DNA from: Gordius sp. MW1
Taxonomy: Eukaryota > Nematomorpha > Gordioida > Gordea > Gordiidae
Direction: 5' to 3'
Length of the DNA stretch: 64,000 bases
Assembly: GCA_964036665.1 (NCBI GenBank)
Contig: OZ038530.1
Location: forward strand, 8,694,501-8,758,500
Shown in pieces: positions 47,301 through 59,319 of the stretch (positions are counted from its first letter, which is position 1; every line of letters begins with the position of its first letter). The translations under genes were made by a program, and so were the position numbers. The notes beneath the pieces are model-generated. The model had not been told where the DNA came from and made no database searches. It was given only the letters and a program-made list of their open reading frames with translations.

Positions 47301-49028
47301 CTAAAATAACTATTTACCCCTTTCTTATACAGTGTTTTTATGTTAAAAATGATGTCAAATCCCCTATGGGCAGTCAAGATATGTAGTGGAAAAGGAGGCA
47401 AGTTGTTTTGCAATGATTAAAGAATTTTTTAATATAAGATGAGCACAACCAACCTTAATTCCTACCTTACTTAAGTCCCATATTTCCACTATAGCTAGCC
47501 ACTTTACAAATTGGCAGCAAATTTAAGATCATTCCTTCTTTTTATTCTACAACTTTTAGAGATTTAATTGAATCCAACTCCAACAACAACATTTATTTTA
47601 ATAAGATATTGTTCAAAACTTATCTAAGCGAGTTAACCGATCCCCAACTATACCCTACAGATTATTGATTTAGATTTTGTCAAACCAAAACAAATTTCTG
47701 AGTTAAGCATTTATGTATGCCCATTAATTTACAGTTTTAGCATCTTTATATAACAAAGAGATATCCGAAAAACTTGCAACTTACACATATGATTAATTCG
47801 ACAAGTTTTGATGGATTTTGGTTTTCGTCGTTTTCTACAAAACGTCCCATTTTGAAACCAAGCCACCGAACTTGAATAGGCAGGGGGAGTTTGTTGAGTA
47901 GCATTTGTATCGGGGGCGCACCACACCCGTCGAAATTTGAGTCCCAGACTGCAGGTGTTAGACGTGCACTGCGAAGAAATATGGGGAATTTTAGAGCATT
48001 TTACATGACCTAAAGTGTTGTTATTGCAATGCAATATGTTAAATTAAAAATTCTATCTTAATAAATACACATTGCAGGCGCGACTCTCAAGAATAACTCT
48101 TACAAACGATTCTATGCTGTAGAAAAAAGGTGGAGGATGGGGAAAAATTAAATTTAGATTTTCGCTCTTTTATAACGTTAAAATGTAAATTATTTTTGAA
48201 CTATCTTGAGACGTTACATTTTTAAAGACTCCATAAATTAGGTTTTTTAAATAAATTTATATAAGTCAAACACTATTTTCGACAAAAATTACAAAAAAAT
48301 GTGTTACGTATACCTTGGTCCAGGCACTTTTGTGCCACGAGTATTTGAATGAAGCACGTTTGGTCAGCATCGGTGAGGTAGTTGAGGCTGGAGGCGTCGT
48401 TAAACTGACTCCAGGCCTATAGATAAGCTGGTCACTAACGTTTCGGGTTGCGCCTTCGCCCAAAAGGCAGTTAAACTTTTTAACAACGTCGTACGATTCG
48501 TTGCAGGGCCGAGTTGTCACAGGTTTTTTCCTACGCTGCTGACACAATAATTCCGGCATGAGGCGGCCCTTTAAATCCACACAGTCCACGGTACGCGTTT
48601 GCGCGCCCTCGATTAGGTGGGAGGAACAATTCACCTCGCACTGAATGAACGAAATTTTAAAGTTTTAGAGCTACCACTAAAAAACATTAAAATCCTGCTT
48701 TAATCTTTACAAAAATAACATGTGAATTTAGATTGGAAATTTTCAAGGTTGTATTGTAAAATTAAATAGTTACAGAGTACAAATAAATAGTGTTAAATAA
48801 GCCTAACAAATGCCCTGGGGGCAGAATAGGGTGGCCTACATGATCGCTGGTCCATTTGGAGCTCTTCCATTCGTAATACTGGCAAGAACGTTGGGCTTGG
48901 CAATACCTGATAGTGGCCAGTTTTTTGGTCGACAATACGTGTCGGCATTTGAGCGGGGCAACCTCCTCTGATGCGTGAAAACACCGAATGAGCCTTTTCT
49001 GAAACCCGATCCCACACGAAGCCGAACA
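44310..49028 (-). CDS. ADAMTS9/20-type (GON-1) protein: TSP1 modules and GON domain, nine 3' exons
   Basis: Minus-strand exons: 49028-48840, 48640-48314, 47968-47785, 47214-47123, 46688-46594, 45898-45762, 45305-45214, 44919-44815, 44399-44310; every junction is GT-AG and in phase. The family consists of secreted metalloproteases of the extracellular matrix. The first three exons each open with Cys and give TSP1 modules (CSASCGIGFQKRLIRC; CSSHLIEGAQTRTVDC; CSLGLKFRRVWC). The second has a Thr/Ser-rich insert (TTPPASTTSP). The last six give a complete GON domain: SCSELKIRANISTDGTYDIM, SPKEYLTLSTGDS, CPEFDPKIGDCKCV, GITHFSKIRLELTNLRII, YATAGDCFSLARCPQGKFNV, NGTCGGYCGRC, then stop. The GON domain identifies the GON-1/ADAMTS9/ADAMTS20 branch. 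The protease and earlier TSP1 exons are not in the window. Confidence 0.9.
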
Positions 49029-49356
49029 CTACACGTGATTTGTTATTTGAAATATTCACATTTTATTATACACCTCAAAACAATTACATTACAATATTTT
49101 TAAAAATCATTAATTCATTCTAAGTTACTTAATATTCACGTTGCAACATTTACACTAAAGCCCAAAGCTTTTAAAATTTAAAACATTAAATATGGCATGC
49201 ATTATAATATTTTTTTGTTTTTTAAAAATAAATTTTTAGAATGCCCTTTGCCCCCAACAAGTCCCCTAATCCCAAGTTTCTTTACGATAAATAAATTTTC
49301 AGTTTAAGTAGTAAAAAGCACTCTTATATTAGTTTAAGTAATGGAGGCCGGGTAAA

Positions 49357-49517
49357 CATGGGCGTAGCCGGGGCGGGGAGGGCAGGAAAAGAGAGCTGCC
49401 CCCCCCCCCCTTGAATGCAGAAATATCCAATTTATAATAAAATTATAGTTAATTCCAAAAAATCATCCATCTACAAATTAGTATTGCTCCCCTTTAATTC
49501 AAATCTGGCTAGGCCCG
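49357..49517. mobile_element. CATGGGCG-family MITE, diverged
   Basis: Left end CATGGGCGTAGCCGGG; right end AATCTGGCTAGGCCCG. C run and CAAATTAGTATTGCTCC are as in relatives. No clear duplication remains. The neighbouring 49518-50176 shows nothing else that I can support. Confidence 0.7.
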
Positions 49518-50176
49518 CAAAAGTAACAACTATAATTAATCAATATGTAAATTAAATTTTCCTAACAGCACAAACTTGCTCGAAAAATTATTACCAAAGA
49601 AAAATTCTTTTCTTTTATTTTACAAAAAAATATTACCAGATGGTACTAGTACTATATAGTAAGGCAACTATAAAGTATTTTTAGAGCAAGCCCAACGTAT
49701 GTTAGGGGACCAGACGTCTGGAGCGAACAAATGCTCATAACAAGATAATGACTACTTCCTTTTTTTTTTTAAAAAAAGAGATGAAAATTATTATTATAAA
49801 TGTAGTATACAATTGCGCAACGTTAAAAATTTATTTGATCATTTACTAAATTATAAAAAGGGAGTGAGAGGGTGTTGGTAATCAATCATACCTAACTAAT
49901 CATTAGAAAACGTGCTTGTTTATTACTGTTTTTTTCAAAGAAACATCGCAATTAAAATTCCAATCATTTTTCTCCTTAGTTCTTCTAATATCGACACAAG
50001 ACGGTTTTATGGAATTTGATTAATACGCGCTGCGAAAATTCCAAAGGATTTAGTGAGAATCTCTTTCTGTATTTGTTCACATTTGCAATATACTAAAACT
50101 AATATGTTAAACGGCCCATATCGTTTATTACTTTTTTTGTAAATAAAAGTCATTGGTGAGCAATAATGCGAGAGAT

Positions 50177-50338
50177 CATGGGCGTAGCCAGGATTAAAAT
50201 TAGAGGGACGTAATAAATTTTAAGAGGGGCAAAATAATAATTTTTGGAATCTTAGGCATAATTAGATTAAATTTCTAAAAAAATACTTAATAGAGGGGGA
50301 CAGCTGCCCTTCCCTGCCACCCCCTGTCTACGCCCATG
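50177..50338. mobile_element. CATGGGCG-family MITE, TSD CGAGAGAT
   Basis: Ends CATGGGCGTAGCCAGG / CTGTCTACGCCCATG, with flanks CGAGAGAT and CGCGAGAT (7 of 8) at 50169-50176 and 50339-50346. Confidence 0.88.
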
Positions 50339-50811
50339 CGCGAGATGCAACCTTGATCTAAATCTAGTTATAATTTTGTAAATTTTTAGGCATAACAAAT
50401 AAATTTTAATCAGCATAATGAAAAACAAAATTTTTATTTAAAATAGAGAGCATCGGTCGATATCAATTTAGGCGTTAAACTTTAGTTTCATATTTTTTTA
50501 TTCAAATAATAAATAGTTCATAACCTGATTAGATAATTTGTTTGAAATTTTGTTGAAATAAAGATTTATAATACGATTCCGGTTGGGGTTTTTATAAAGA
50601 GGGCCCGATTTACGACGGGTGGAAACCGCGAATCAAATAAGAATAACTCTAATTTATATGTCTTCTAGGACACATTTTAAATTAGAGACTAATTTGACTA
50701 AATTATCCCTATATATATTGCTTTTATGGTCCTTATCTACTAATATCTAAAATTAAGAAACAAAGCGGTTTAGGGCACTACAATCTTTATGTAATGGTGG
50801 TTCAGGTAGAG

Positions 50812-51005
50812 GTCTGCAACGAGCCGTTTTTAGCAGGTCGAACCCCCATATCCGTTTTTAAAACTTTCAGGCCCGCCCGAACTCGTACTTAACTTTTTTG
50901 TGGATTTTACGCCCGTCTGTGCCCGTTTGGCCCGCCCGAGCTTGTCTGTAATTTTTACATGTCCTTTAGCCCGGCCCTCTACTAAGATCGACCCGTTAGG
51001 CCCAC
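50812..51005. mobile_element. hAT end fragment with GCCCG repeats
   Basis: TAGAGGTCTGCAACGAGCCG opens a stretch of GCCCGCCCGA-type subterminal repeats and ends without a partner terminus. It is related to the elements at 32574 and 59996. The remaining 50339-50811 and 51006-51343 are AT-rich without features. Confidence 0.5.
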
Positions 51006-51959
51006 CTCATTCATATATAACATTTTTGCAACATTTATTACGATTTTTAAAATATTTATAATAGGCTATCCCGAACAATTGAATAGGTGGATATTTTTAA
51101 GGTTTTGACTATATTCCACACCTTGATCTGTAAAAATTTTATTAAGCAAAGTTCTTTATTAGTGGCTCCAAGTATCGTGATTCCCTGATATTTATACAAT
51201 GTAAAAAAGACGTATTTATAAATTCGAATGAATGCTGCGTTTCTTTGTTTAATTGGATATCCACATGTCCATGTCCCTAGTTGTGACAGTCATTTCTAAG
51301 GGATAATCTTAATTTCTGTAAATTAGCAAAAGTCAATTAAGATTAGTGTTTCGATCTCGTCTCATCTGGAAAACAAAATCTTGTCTCGTCTCGGGAGCTA
51401 TTATGAAAATCTCGATCTCGTCTCGGTTTAAAAAAATCTCGGTCTCGTCTCGACTATATGGAATAAAAATTTCTCCTGTTTAAAATCATTAAATAAGTGT
51501 TAAAAAATCCAAATGGTAAACTTTGACATTTTTTGAAAAACTTTAATACACAAGCTTTTTAAAGATTACATCTCATTGGCAATATAAAGATATAAATTTA
51601 TCCATAAAGATAACATTTCCTATTAAAAGTGCAGATCCAAAAAAAATATAAGTAAATTTGAAGTATAGAAAATTAAATTTCAATGTTCTAGCAAATTATA
51701 CCATTTTTATCAAATTCTCTGTGTTTGTCAACTCTAAATAGACTGAGAAAATTATGAGTTCGCTTATAGCTAACTAAGTTGCATATTTGAGCAAATTGAG
51801 ACCCTTTGTTAACCCTGGCTAAAGCTTCAAAGTAGACCTTAACATATTTAAGGCAAACGTTAAAGTCAATTGATATTGCCATCATCAATTATAGCCCATA
51901 GTGTTCATTGCATGTTTACTATAGCGTTATAAACCACTAAGTGCGAGTGACTTTTAATG

Positions 51960-52980
51960 ATATTATTAATTGCTATGCAATTTATGGGCTCGTTTTTTGG
52001 TGTCCGTCCGTTGTCCGTTACCCTCCCTATCTATTTGCATTGGGTATATTAGGTTATCGCTTTTTTAAATTAATGCATGAGAAAGAGGTGCCTCACCCCT
52101 CATCTCTATCTCCCTCGCTGTGTTATTTTTTAAATTAATGCATAAGAGGTGCCCCACCCTTCATCTCTATCTCCCTCGTTGTGTTATATATAAGATTTGT
52201 TAAATTATCTATTATATAATAAACATAGATAAAAGTTGTTTACTTTTAATGCTATGCAATTTGACTAGTTATATAATAAACATAAATAAAAGTTGTTTAC
52301 TTTTAATTGCTATGCAATTTATGGGCTCGTTTTTTGGTTGTCCGTCCGTTGTCCGTTGTCCGTTACCCTCCCTATCTATTTGCATTGGGTATATTAGGTT
52401 ATCGATTTTTTAAATTAATGCATGAGAAAGAGGTGCCCCACCCCTCATCTCTATCTCCCTCGCTGTGTTATTTTTTAAATTAATGCATAAGAGGTGCCCC
52501 ACCCCTCATCTCTATCTCCCTCGGTGTGTTATATATAAGATTTGTTAAATTATCTATTATATAATAAACATAGATAAAAGTTGTTTACTTTTAATGCTAT
52601 GCAATTTAACTAGTTATATAATAATCGTTTTTTGTTGTCCGTCCGTCCGTCCGTTGTCTGTCCGTCCGTCCGTTACCCTCCTATCTATTTGCATTGGGTA
52701 TATTAGGTTATCGATTTTTTAAATTAATGCATGAGAAAGAGGTGCCCCACCCCTCATTTGTATCTCCCTCGCTGTGTTATTTTTTAAATTAATGCATAAG
52801 AGGTGCCCCACCCCTCATCTCTATCTCCCTCGGTGTGTTATATATAAGATTTGTTAAATTATCTATTATATAATAACATAGATAAAAGTTGTTTAATGCT
52901 ATGCAATTTAACTAGTTATATAATAAACATAAATAAAAGTTGTTTACTTTTTAATTGCTATGCAATTTAACTAGCCACTA
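51960..52980. repeat. Three tandem ~320-bp units with GTCC microsatellite
   Basis: Units starting near 51962, 52309 and 52625 contain ATGGGCTCGTTTTTTGGT, GTCCGTCCGTTGTCCGTTAC, TTTGCATTGGGTATATTAGG, two GAGGTGCCCCACCCCTCAT blocks and TTAATTGCTATGCAATTT joints. An inverted copy is at 54700-54955. This is the microsatellite-bearing end of the Helentron-like family. Confidence 0.75.
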
Positions 52981-53079
52981 TACCATGGTGGCTTTAAAAT
53001 AGTAGAAGTTATTATGTTATTTATATAGATAATGAAATAATAAAGTTGTGTTTTATGTTTAGAAAATCAATATATTTCG

Positions 53080-53430
53080 TCGGTCAGTAGCCAGCGGACG
53101 GTCAAAAAGGAATCCCATTCATAATGCCAATCATCCACAATGCCAATGACTGTATTATTTTTAAGTAATAGCTCATTATACAGTTAATTCTATTATAATG
53201 ATTATATTATATCTATGTGTACTAATTGTACTTATAATATTCCCTAACCCTAGCCCTAACACTAACTTTAACCCTAACCCTACCCCTTAACTTTGTTTTG
53301 ATTGGTTAAGCCATTGGCGGTCTAAAGCATTGGCATTATGGACGATTGGCATTGTGAACAGAAGCGTCAAAAAGTCATATTATCAATGGTATTAACAAAA
53401 ACAAAATATTAATTTAATGTAAAAAAAAAT
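53080..53430. repeat. Fragments of the composite repeat with CCCTAA stretch
   Basis: GTCAGTAGCCAGCGGACGGT at 53082 and AGTCATATTATCAATGGTAT at 53371 are pieces of one repeat unit. They are split by a 250-bp segment containing CCCTAACCCTAGCC motifs bounded by CAATGCCAATCATCC-like inverted pieces (53125-53150, 53330-53350), so an inserted MITE is likely. The following 53431-53980 is unique-looking and uncharacterised. Confidence 0.45.
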
Positions 53431-53984
53431 TAAAAAAAAAAGTTTTTTTTTAGTTTTAAAAAAGGGCTAAATTCTTAAACTACCAGCCCGATTCGCTCGA
53501 AACTTTACCCGTAGGTGCCCAGGGCGGCCGGGGGTAAAATAACCTTTTCAGATTCCTAAAATACCTTTTCATTTTAAAAATATCGGACATTTCCCTGCCA
53601 CACGTGCGGTGTAATATCTATGACACGTAGAAAAATTTTACTAATTATATAAACTTACGCGCGCCATTTAATAAAGTACAATTCGTGTTTGAGTTTAATA
53701 GTAGATTCAATTTAATTAGAAATAACGGGCTATGATTATACCTTTGAAGGAGGTTTCGAATTTTGTGTTAGTTTCTATCGATATATTTTATCGTAAATTA
53801 GAATCTAATACCTATATTATTTTTTTAAATATTACTTTTTAGGTTTTCTATGAAATCACAATCTAATTAAATAAAATATATTAACCCAATAAAAAAATAT
53901 ATAAGCATTTATAAGGTTAAAAATATATATTACATAGTTGGCTGTCTGTTAGACCATCTATAATAAATTTTTAGGTTATATATA

Positions 53985-54971
53985 AAATTTGGCCAATGGT
54001 CATTTTTTTTCATTGGTAAGCAGCCAGGACACGGTAAAAGTGGATATAAATTCATAAGTCAAAAAAAACGAAAAAAAAAATTTTCGAATCACATTTTGGC
54101 CAATGGTCATTTTTTCCATTGGTCAGCAGCTAGGACACGGTAAAAGTGGATATAAACTTATAATAGTCAAAAAAAAACTAAAAAAAATTTTCGAATCACA
54201 TTATGGCCAATGGTCATTTTTTTCCATTGGTCAGCAGCCAGGACACGGTAAAAGTGGATATAAATTCATAATAGTCAAAAAAAACTAAAAAAAAATTTTC
54301 GAATTACATTTTGGCCAATGGTCATTTTTTTCCATTGGTCAGCAGCCAAGACACGGTAAAAGTGGATATAAATTCATAATAGTCAAAAAAAAACGAAAAA
54401 AAAAATTTCGAATCACATTTTGGCCAATGGTAATTTTTTTCCATTGGTCAGCAGCCAACGAACGGCCAAAAAGTCATAATAGCAATGGTAGTAACAGGAA
54501 CAATCATAATAGTCAAAAAAAAACGAAAAAATAAACTCGGATTCACATTTTGGCCAATGGTCATTTTTTCATTGGTCAGCAGCCAGCGGACGGCCAAAAA
54601 GTCTTATTATCAATGATAGTAACAAGAACAATCATAAGAGTCAAAAAAAACTCCGGGATTCTAACCCCAAAACTAGTTAAATTGCATAGCAATTACCAAA
54701 ATTTAAATATAGATATACTTATGCATTAATTTAACGTAGCAATTAAAACCCGCCCCGCCCGAAAGCGAGGGAGATAGAGATGAGGGGTGGGGCACCTCTT
54801 GATAGAGATGAGGGGTGGGGCACCTCTTTCTCATGCATTAATTTACAAAAGCGATAACCTAATATACCCAATGCAAATAGATAGGGAGGTAACGGACAAC
54901 GGACAACGGACGGACGGACACCAAAAAACGAGCCCATAAATTGCATAGCAATTAAAAGTTGTTTACTTTTT
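53985..54971 (-). repeat. Inverted tandem array, left arm of palindrome
   Basis: About six units of 100-125 bp, each with ATTTTGGCCAATGGTCATTT, CCATTGGTCAGCAGCCAG and GACACGGTAAAAGTGG or the GGACGGCCAAAAAGTC variant, run in minus orientation to 54640. They lead into CTCCGGGATTCTAACCCC and AACTAGTTAAATTGC (54651-54690), and the inverted unit 54700-54955. It is the mirror image of the array starting at 54972. Confidence 0.75.
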
Positions 54972-56394
54972 AATTGCTATGCAATTTAACTAGTTTTGGG
55001 GTTAGAATCCCGGAGTTTTTTTGACACTTATGATTGTTCTTGTTACTATCATTGATAATAAGAATTTTTGGCCGTCCGCTGGCTGCTGACCAATGAAAAA
55101 AATGACCATTGGCCAAAATGTGAATCGAAATTATTTTTTTCGTTTTTTTTGACTATTATGATTGTTCCTGTTTCTACCATTGCTATTATGACTTTTTGGC
55201 CGTCCGCTGGCTGCTGACCAATGTTATATAATAAACATAAATAAAAGTTGTTTACTTTTAATTGCTATGCAATTTAACTAGTTTTTGGGTTAGAATCCCG
55301 GGTTTTTTTGACTCTTATGATTGTTCTTGTTACTATCATTGATAATAAGACTTTTTGGCCGTCCGTTGGCTGCTGACCACTGAAAAAAATGACCATTGGC
55401 CAAAATGTGAATCCGAGTTTATTTTTTCGTTTTTTTTTGACTATTATGATTGTTACTGTTACTACCATTGCTATTATGACTTTTTGGCCGTCCGCTGGCT
55501 CCTGACCGATGGAAAAAATGACCATTGGCCTAATGTGAATCGAAAATATTTTTTTCGTTTTTTTTTGACTATTATGATTGTTCCTGTTCCTACCATTGCT
55601 ATTATCACTTTTTGGCCGTCCGCTGGCTGCTGACCAATGGAATAAAATGACCATTGGCCAAAATGTGATTCACAAAAAACTTTTTTTTCGTTTTTTTTGA
55701 CTATTATGAATTTATATCCACTTTTACCGTGTCCTGGCTGCTGACCAATGGAAAAAATGACCATTGGCCAAAATGTGATTTGAAAATTTTTTTTTCGTTT
55801 TTTTTTACTCTTATGAATTTATATCCACTTTTACCGTGTCCTGGCTGCTGACCAATGGAATAAAATGACCATTGGCCAAAGTGAGCATCAAAATTTTTTT
55901 TCCCATTTTTTTGGCTATCATTGACTTATAGAGTATCTGTTGGTACTGACCAATAGAGAAAAAGTGACCATTGGCCAAATTTTTGATTTTTTTAATTAAA
56001 AATTGTTCAAATTCAACAAAACATTTCTCCCAACAATTCTGCAAATTCTTAACATTGTGTTGTTTTATAATATAATGTTTGTTAGACCCATAATCAATAA
56101 AAACTAATGTAATACGCAACTAGATGCAAACACTAAATCTAACCCTAACCCTTGCCTATATTACATTTTGCCTATATCATTTTGCCTATAATGGAAAATT
56201 TGTATAAATAATTAATTAATCATTAGGCATTTAATACCCCCCTATAGGGATTCTCGCCCCTTCCCACCTTTCTCGCCCATAAATTGCATAGCAAATATGA
56301 TACATTTATACGAAGTACAGATGAGTCGTCCCCCCTTCCCTTCCCCTCTTCCCTTCCCTTCTCCCCCTTCCCACGAGGGCCGAAGGCCCGAGTT
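54972..56394 (+). repeat. Helentron-like unit A ending in GGGCCGAAGGCCC hairpin
   Basis: Opens with TTAATTGCTATGCAATTT and AACTAGTTTTGGGGTTAG, continues as tandem ~125-bp cores (GGCCGTCCGCTGGCTGCTGA; ATGACCATTGGCCAAA), then CTAACCCTAACCCTTGCC. The subterminal block is CCCATAAATTGCATAGC ... CGAAGTACAGATGAG, followed by a pyrimidine tract and the hairpin at 56377-56389. It is the first of two tandem copies. Confidence 0.75.
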
Positions 56395-57342
56395 TTAATT
56401 GCTATGCAATTTAACTAGTTTTGGGGTTAGAATCCCGGAGTTTTTTTTGACTCTTATGATTGTTCTTCTTACTATCATTGATAATAACAATTTTTGGCCG
56501 TCCGCTGGCTGCTGACCAATGAAAAAAATGACCATTGGCCAAAATGTGAATCGAAATTATTTTTTTCGTTTTTTTTAACTATTATGATTGTTCCTGTTTC
56601 TACCATTGCTATTATGACTTTTTGGCCGTCCGCTGGCTGCTGACCAATGTTATATAATAAACATAAATAAAAGTTGTTTACTTTTAATTGCTATGCAATT
56701 TAACTAGTTTTTGGGTTAGAATCCCGGAGTTTTTTTTGACTCTTATGATTGTTCTTGTTACTATCATTGATAATAAGATTTTTTGGCCGTCCGTTGGCTG
56801 CTGACCAATGAAAAAAAATGACCATTGGCCAAAATGTGAATCCGAGTTTATTTTTTCGTTTTTTTTTACTATTATGATTGTTCCTGTTACTACCATTGCT
56901 ATTATGACTTTTTGGCCGTCCGCTGGCTCCTGACCGATGGAAAAAATGACCATTGGCCAAAATATGAATCGAAATTATTTTTTTCGTTTTTTTTGACTAT
57001 TATGATTGTTCCTGTTCCTACCATTGCTATTATGACTTTTTGGCCGTCCGCTGGCTGCTGACCAATGGAATAAAATGACCATTGGCCAAAATGTGATTCG
57101 AAAACTTTTTTTTCGTTTTTTTTTACTATTATGAATTTATATCCACTTTTACCGTGTCCTGGCTGCTGACCAATGGAAAAAAATGACCATTGGCCAAAAT
57201 GTGATTCGAAAATTTTTTTTTCGTTTTTTTTACTCTTATGAATTTATATCCACTTTTACCGTGTGCTGGCTGCTGACCAATGGAAAAAAATGACCATTGG
57301 CCAAAGTGAGCATCAAAATATAGAGTATCTGTTGGTACTGAC

Positions 57343-57928
57343 TAGAGATGCACCGATACCAAGTATCGGCATGGTATCAACGCCGATACCTTGCCAAAAG
57401 AATCGGCCCGATACTTTGCTAGTATCGGCAATTACCAAGCCGATACCTTTTTTAATATGAAACTCAAAAAATAATACTTATAGTATCTCCTACGATTAAA
57501 AAATAGAGGACTTTTCAAATTTTTTGAAAATTGTTTCATTTGATTGGCTATAAATATTTCTATGTAGAGTATAATAAACTCATTGACCATCTGTTCCGAC
57601 TGCGCTTTTAAGTAAATATTATTTTATTTTAAAAATTATTATATATTAAGCCTTAGATGGATTCTTTAGATACACTATGGAGTTATTTTGTTGCGTCAGC
57701 AGATGAAAAAATTGTAATCTGTGAATTATGCAAAGCTAAAATAAGTCGTGGGGGCAAAGACAAACATTCCTTTAACACTTCAAATTTAAGGAAACATTTA
57801 AAAACTAGACATTTAGTATAAAAATTTTTTTATTATAAGTATCGGCATGGTATCGGTATCGGCAAAAAAATCTTAAGTATCGGCTGGTATCGGTATCGGC
57901 ACAAAATAGTGGTATCGGTGCATCTCTA
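57343..57928 (+). mobile_element. hAT element carrying only a BED finger, TSD GTACTGAC
   Basis: Inverted ends TAGAGATGCACCGATACC / GGTATCGGTGCATCTCTA, with CCGATAC/GTATCGG repeats inside both ends. The perfect duplication GTACTGAC is at 57335-57342 and 57929-57936. The related unit A retains the empty site at 55943-55950. Length is 586 bp. Confidence 0.95.
57657..57821 (+). CDS. BED zinc-finger mini-ORF inside a hAT element
   Basis: Fifty-four codons from ATG to TAA encode a near-complete BED finger: WSYFVA at 8-13, CELC at 22-25, SNLRKHLKTRH at 42-52 (C-X2-C ... H-X4-H). BED fingers bind the termini of hAT transposons and normally open a transposase of several hundred residues. Here a stop follows directly, with no catalytic part. 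It may be a deletion remnant or, if expressed, a small DNA-binding protein; expression is unknown. Confidence 0.7.
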   Translation: MDSLDTLWSYFVASADEKIVICELCKAKISRGGKDKHSFNTSNLRKHLKTRHLV

Positions 57929-58681
57929 GTACTGACCAATAGAGAAAAAGTGACCATTGGCCAAATTTTTGTTTTTTTTTAATTAAAAATTGTTCAAATT
58001 CAACAAAAAATTTCTCCCAACAATTCTGCAAATTCTTAACATTGTGTTGTTTTATAATATAATGTTTGTTAGACCCATAATCACTAAAGGCCATAAAAAC
58101 TAATGTAATACGCAACTAGATGCAAACACTAAATCTAACCCTAACCCTTGCCTATATTACATTTTGCCTTTATTACATTTTGCCTATAATGGAAAATTTG
58201 TATAAATAATTAATTAATCATTAGGCATTTAATACCCCCCTATAGGCATTCTCGCCCCTTCCCACCTTTCTCGCCCATAAATTGCATAGCAAATATGATA
58301 CATTTATACGAAGTACAGATGAGTCGTCCCCCCTTCCCTTCCCCTCTTCCCTTCCCTTCTCCCCCTTACCACGAGGGCCGAAGGCCCGATTTATTATTAT
58401 TTAAAGAATTGATAACTAGTTGCAAATTTTAAAACGTTGTAAAAACAACTAAAATCAGCATTATATAGGATTAGGAACATAAGGTTTAAAACTTTTAATT
58501 AACGCGCACGTATTTAAATTTATGACAAAAATCATTATAATCAAATTTATATTCCAAATAATTACCTTCCAATTCTAACTAACTTTGCCATTAAATAGTT
58601 ATTTATCGAATACAGTATAGATTCGTGTATTTATTTTATATTGCACAATTGTAAAAATTATAGTAAATTTGAACACTTCTG

Positions 58682-58932
58682 TGCAAATCGTAATATGTGC
58701 ATTTCGTAACACAGGCAAGAATTGCTTATGCGCATGCGCAGTTATAACCCTCCGCGTTTGGTAAGTTTTCTAATATTATTATCTTTTATTTTGTAAATAT
58801 TATTATCGTTTATTTTGTAAATTTAATGTAATCTAGGCAAAATGTAATATAGGCAAGCCTTAGGGTTAGATTTAGTGATTTATTTGATAATATGTATTAC
58901 TTATTACGAAATGCACATATTACGAAATGCAC
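58682..58932. mobile_element. MITE with GTGCATTTCGTAA ends
   Basis: ATATGTGCATTTCGTAAC at left and TTACGAAATGCACATATTAC at right are inverted. The core includes TGCGCATGCGCA and a copy of the AATATAGGCAAG...TTAGGGTTAGATTTAG module that also occurs near 11175, 56140 and 58130. Confidence 0.6.
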
Positions 58933-59319
58933 CAGATTCAATTTGAAAGCACCTGCCAACCCAGCTTATAATGAAGTAATGCATATGACAAGACTATGTA
59001 TTCACATAATGTCTTATTAAGGTTCAAAAATTGTACTATTATTTTAAGCATAAAAACTTCTCCAAAACTCATAATTTAAAATTTAATCTATTACGGTGGC
59101 ATTAATTATACATGGTAATTTTGAAATCATAAGGCGGGTGCTCAAAAATCTCAGGCCACCTTCACTTATGTTTATTTATTCAAACTGATTGACCAGCAAT
59201 TTATAATTACCGCATCATGCAGGATGAGTAACTACGAAGTTCAAATATGCTTCAGTAATATTTACTATTCCATCAGAACTCATTCTAAGCCTAAAATTTT
59301 GTAATGTTAGCGTCTCTTT

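Larger units (their letters stand above)
56395..58389 (+). repeat. Helentron-like unit B, tandem duplicate of A
   Basis: Repeats unit A in the same order and orientation, ending in the hairpin at 58375-58387. It differs mainly by a 586-bp hAT insertion with its 8-bp duplication and a short deletion next to it. Array structure and the CTAACCC block are retained. Confidence 0.8.

Noticed and set aside
48793-49059. Minus-strand frame 48793-49059 as a protein
   Set aside because: It is out of frame with the true TSP1 exon 49028-48840, which reads CSASCGIGFQKR in another frame.
51960-52980. CRISPR-like array
   Set aside because: Repeat units are long, contain microsatellites, lack regular unique spacers and lie in animal nuclear DNA.
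53245-53290. Telomeric array
   Set aside because: Only a few irregular CCCTAAC units within a repeat; no long tandem array, so at most a relic or a MITE core.
55274-56953. Several open frames of 80-126 codons in the repeat arrays
   Set aside because: They consist of repeated WPMVIFFHWS-like or LAVRWLL-like units from the tandem DNA cores, not a conserved protein.
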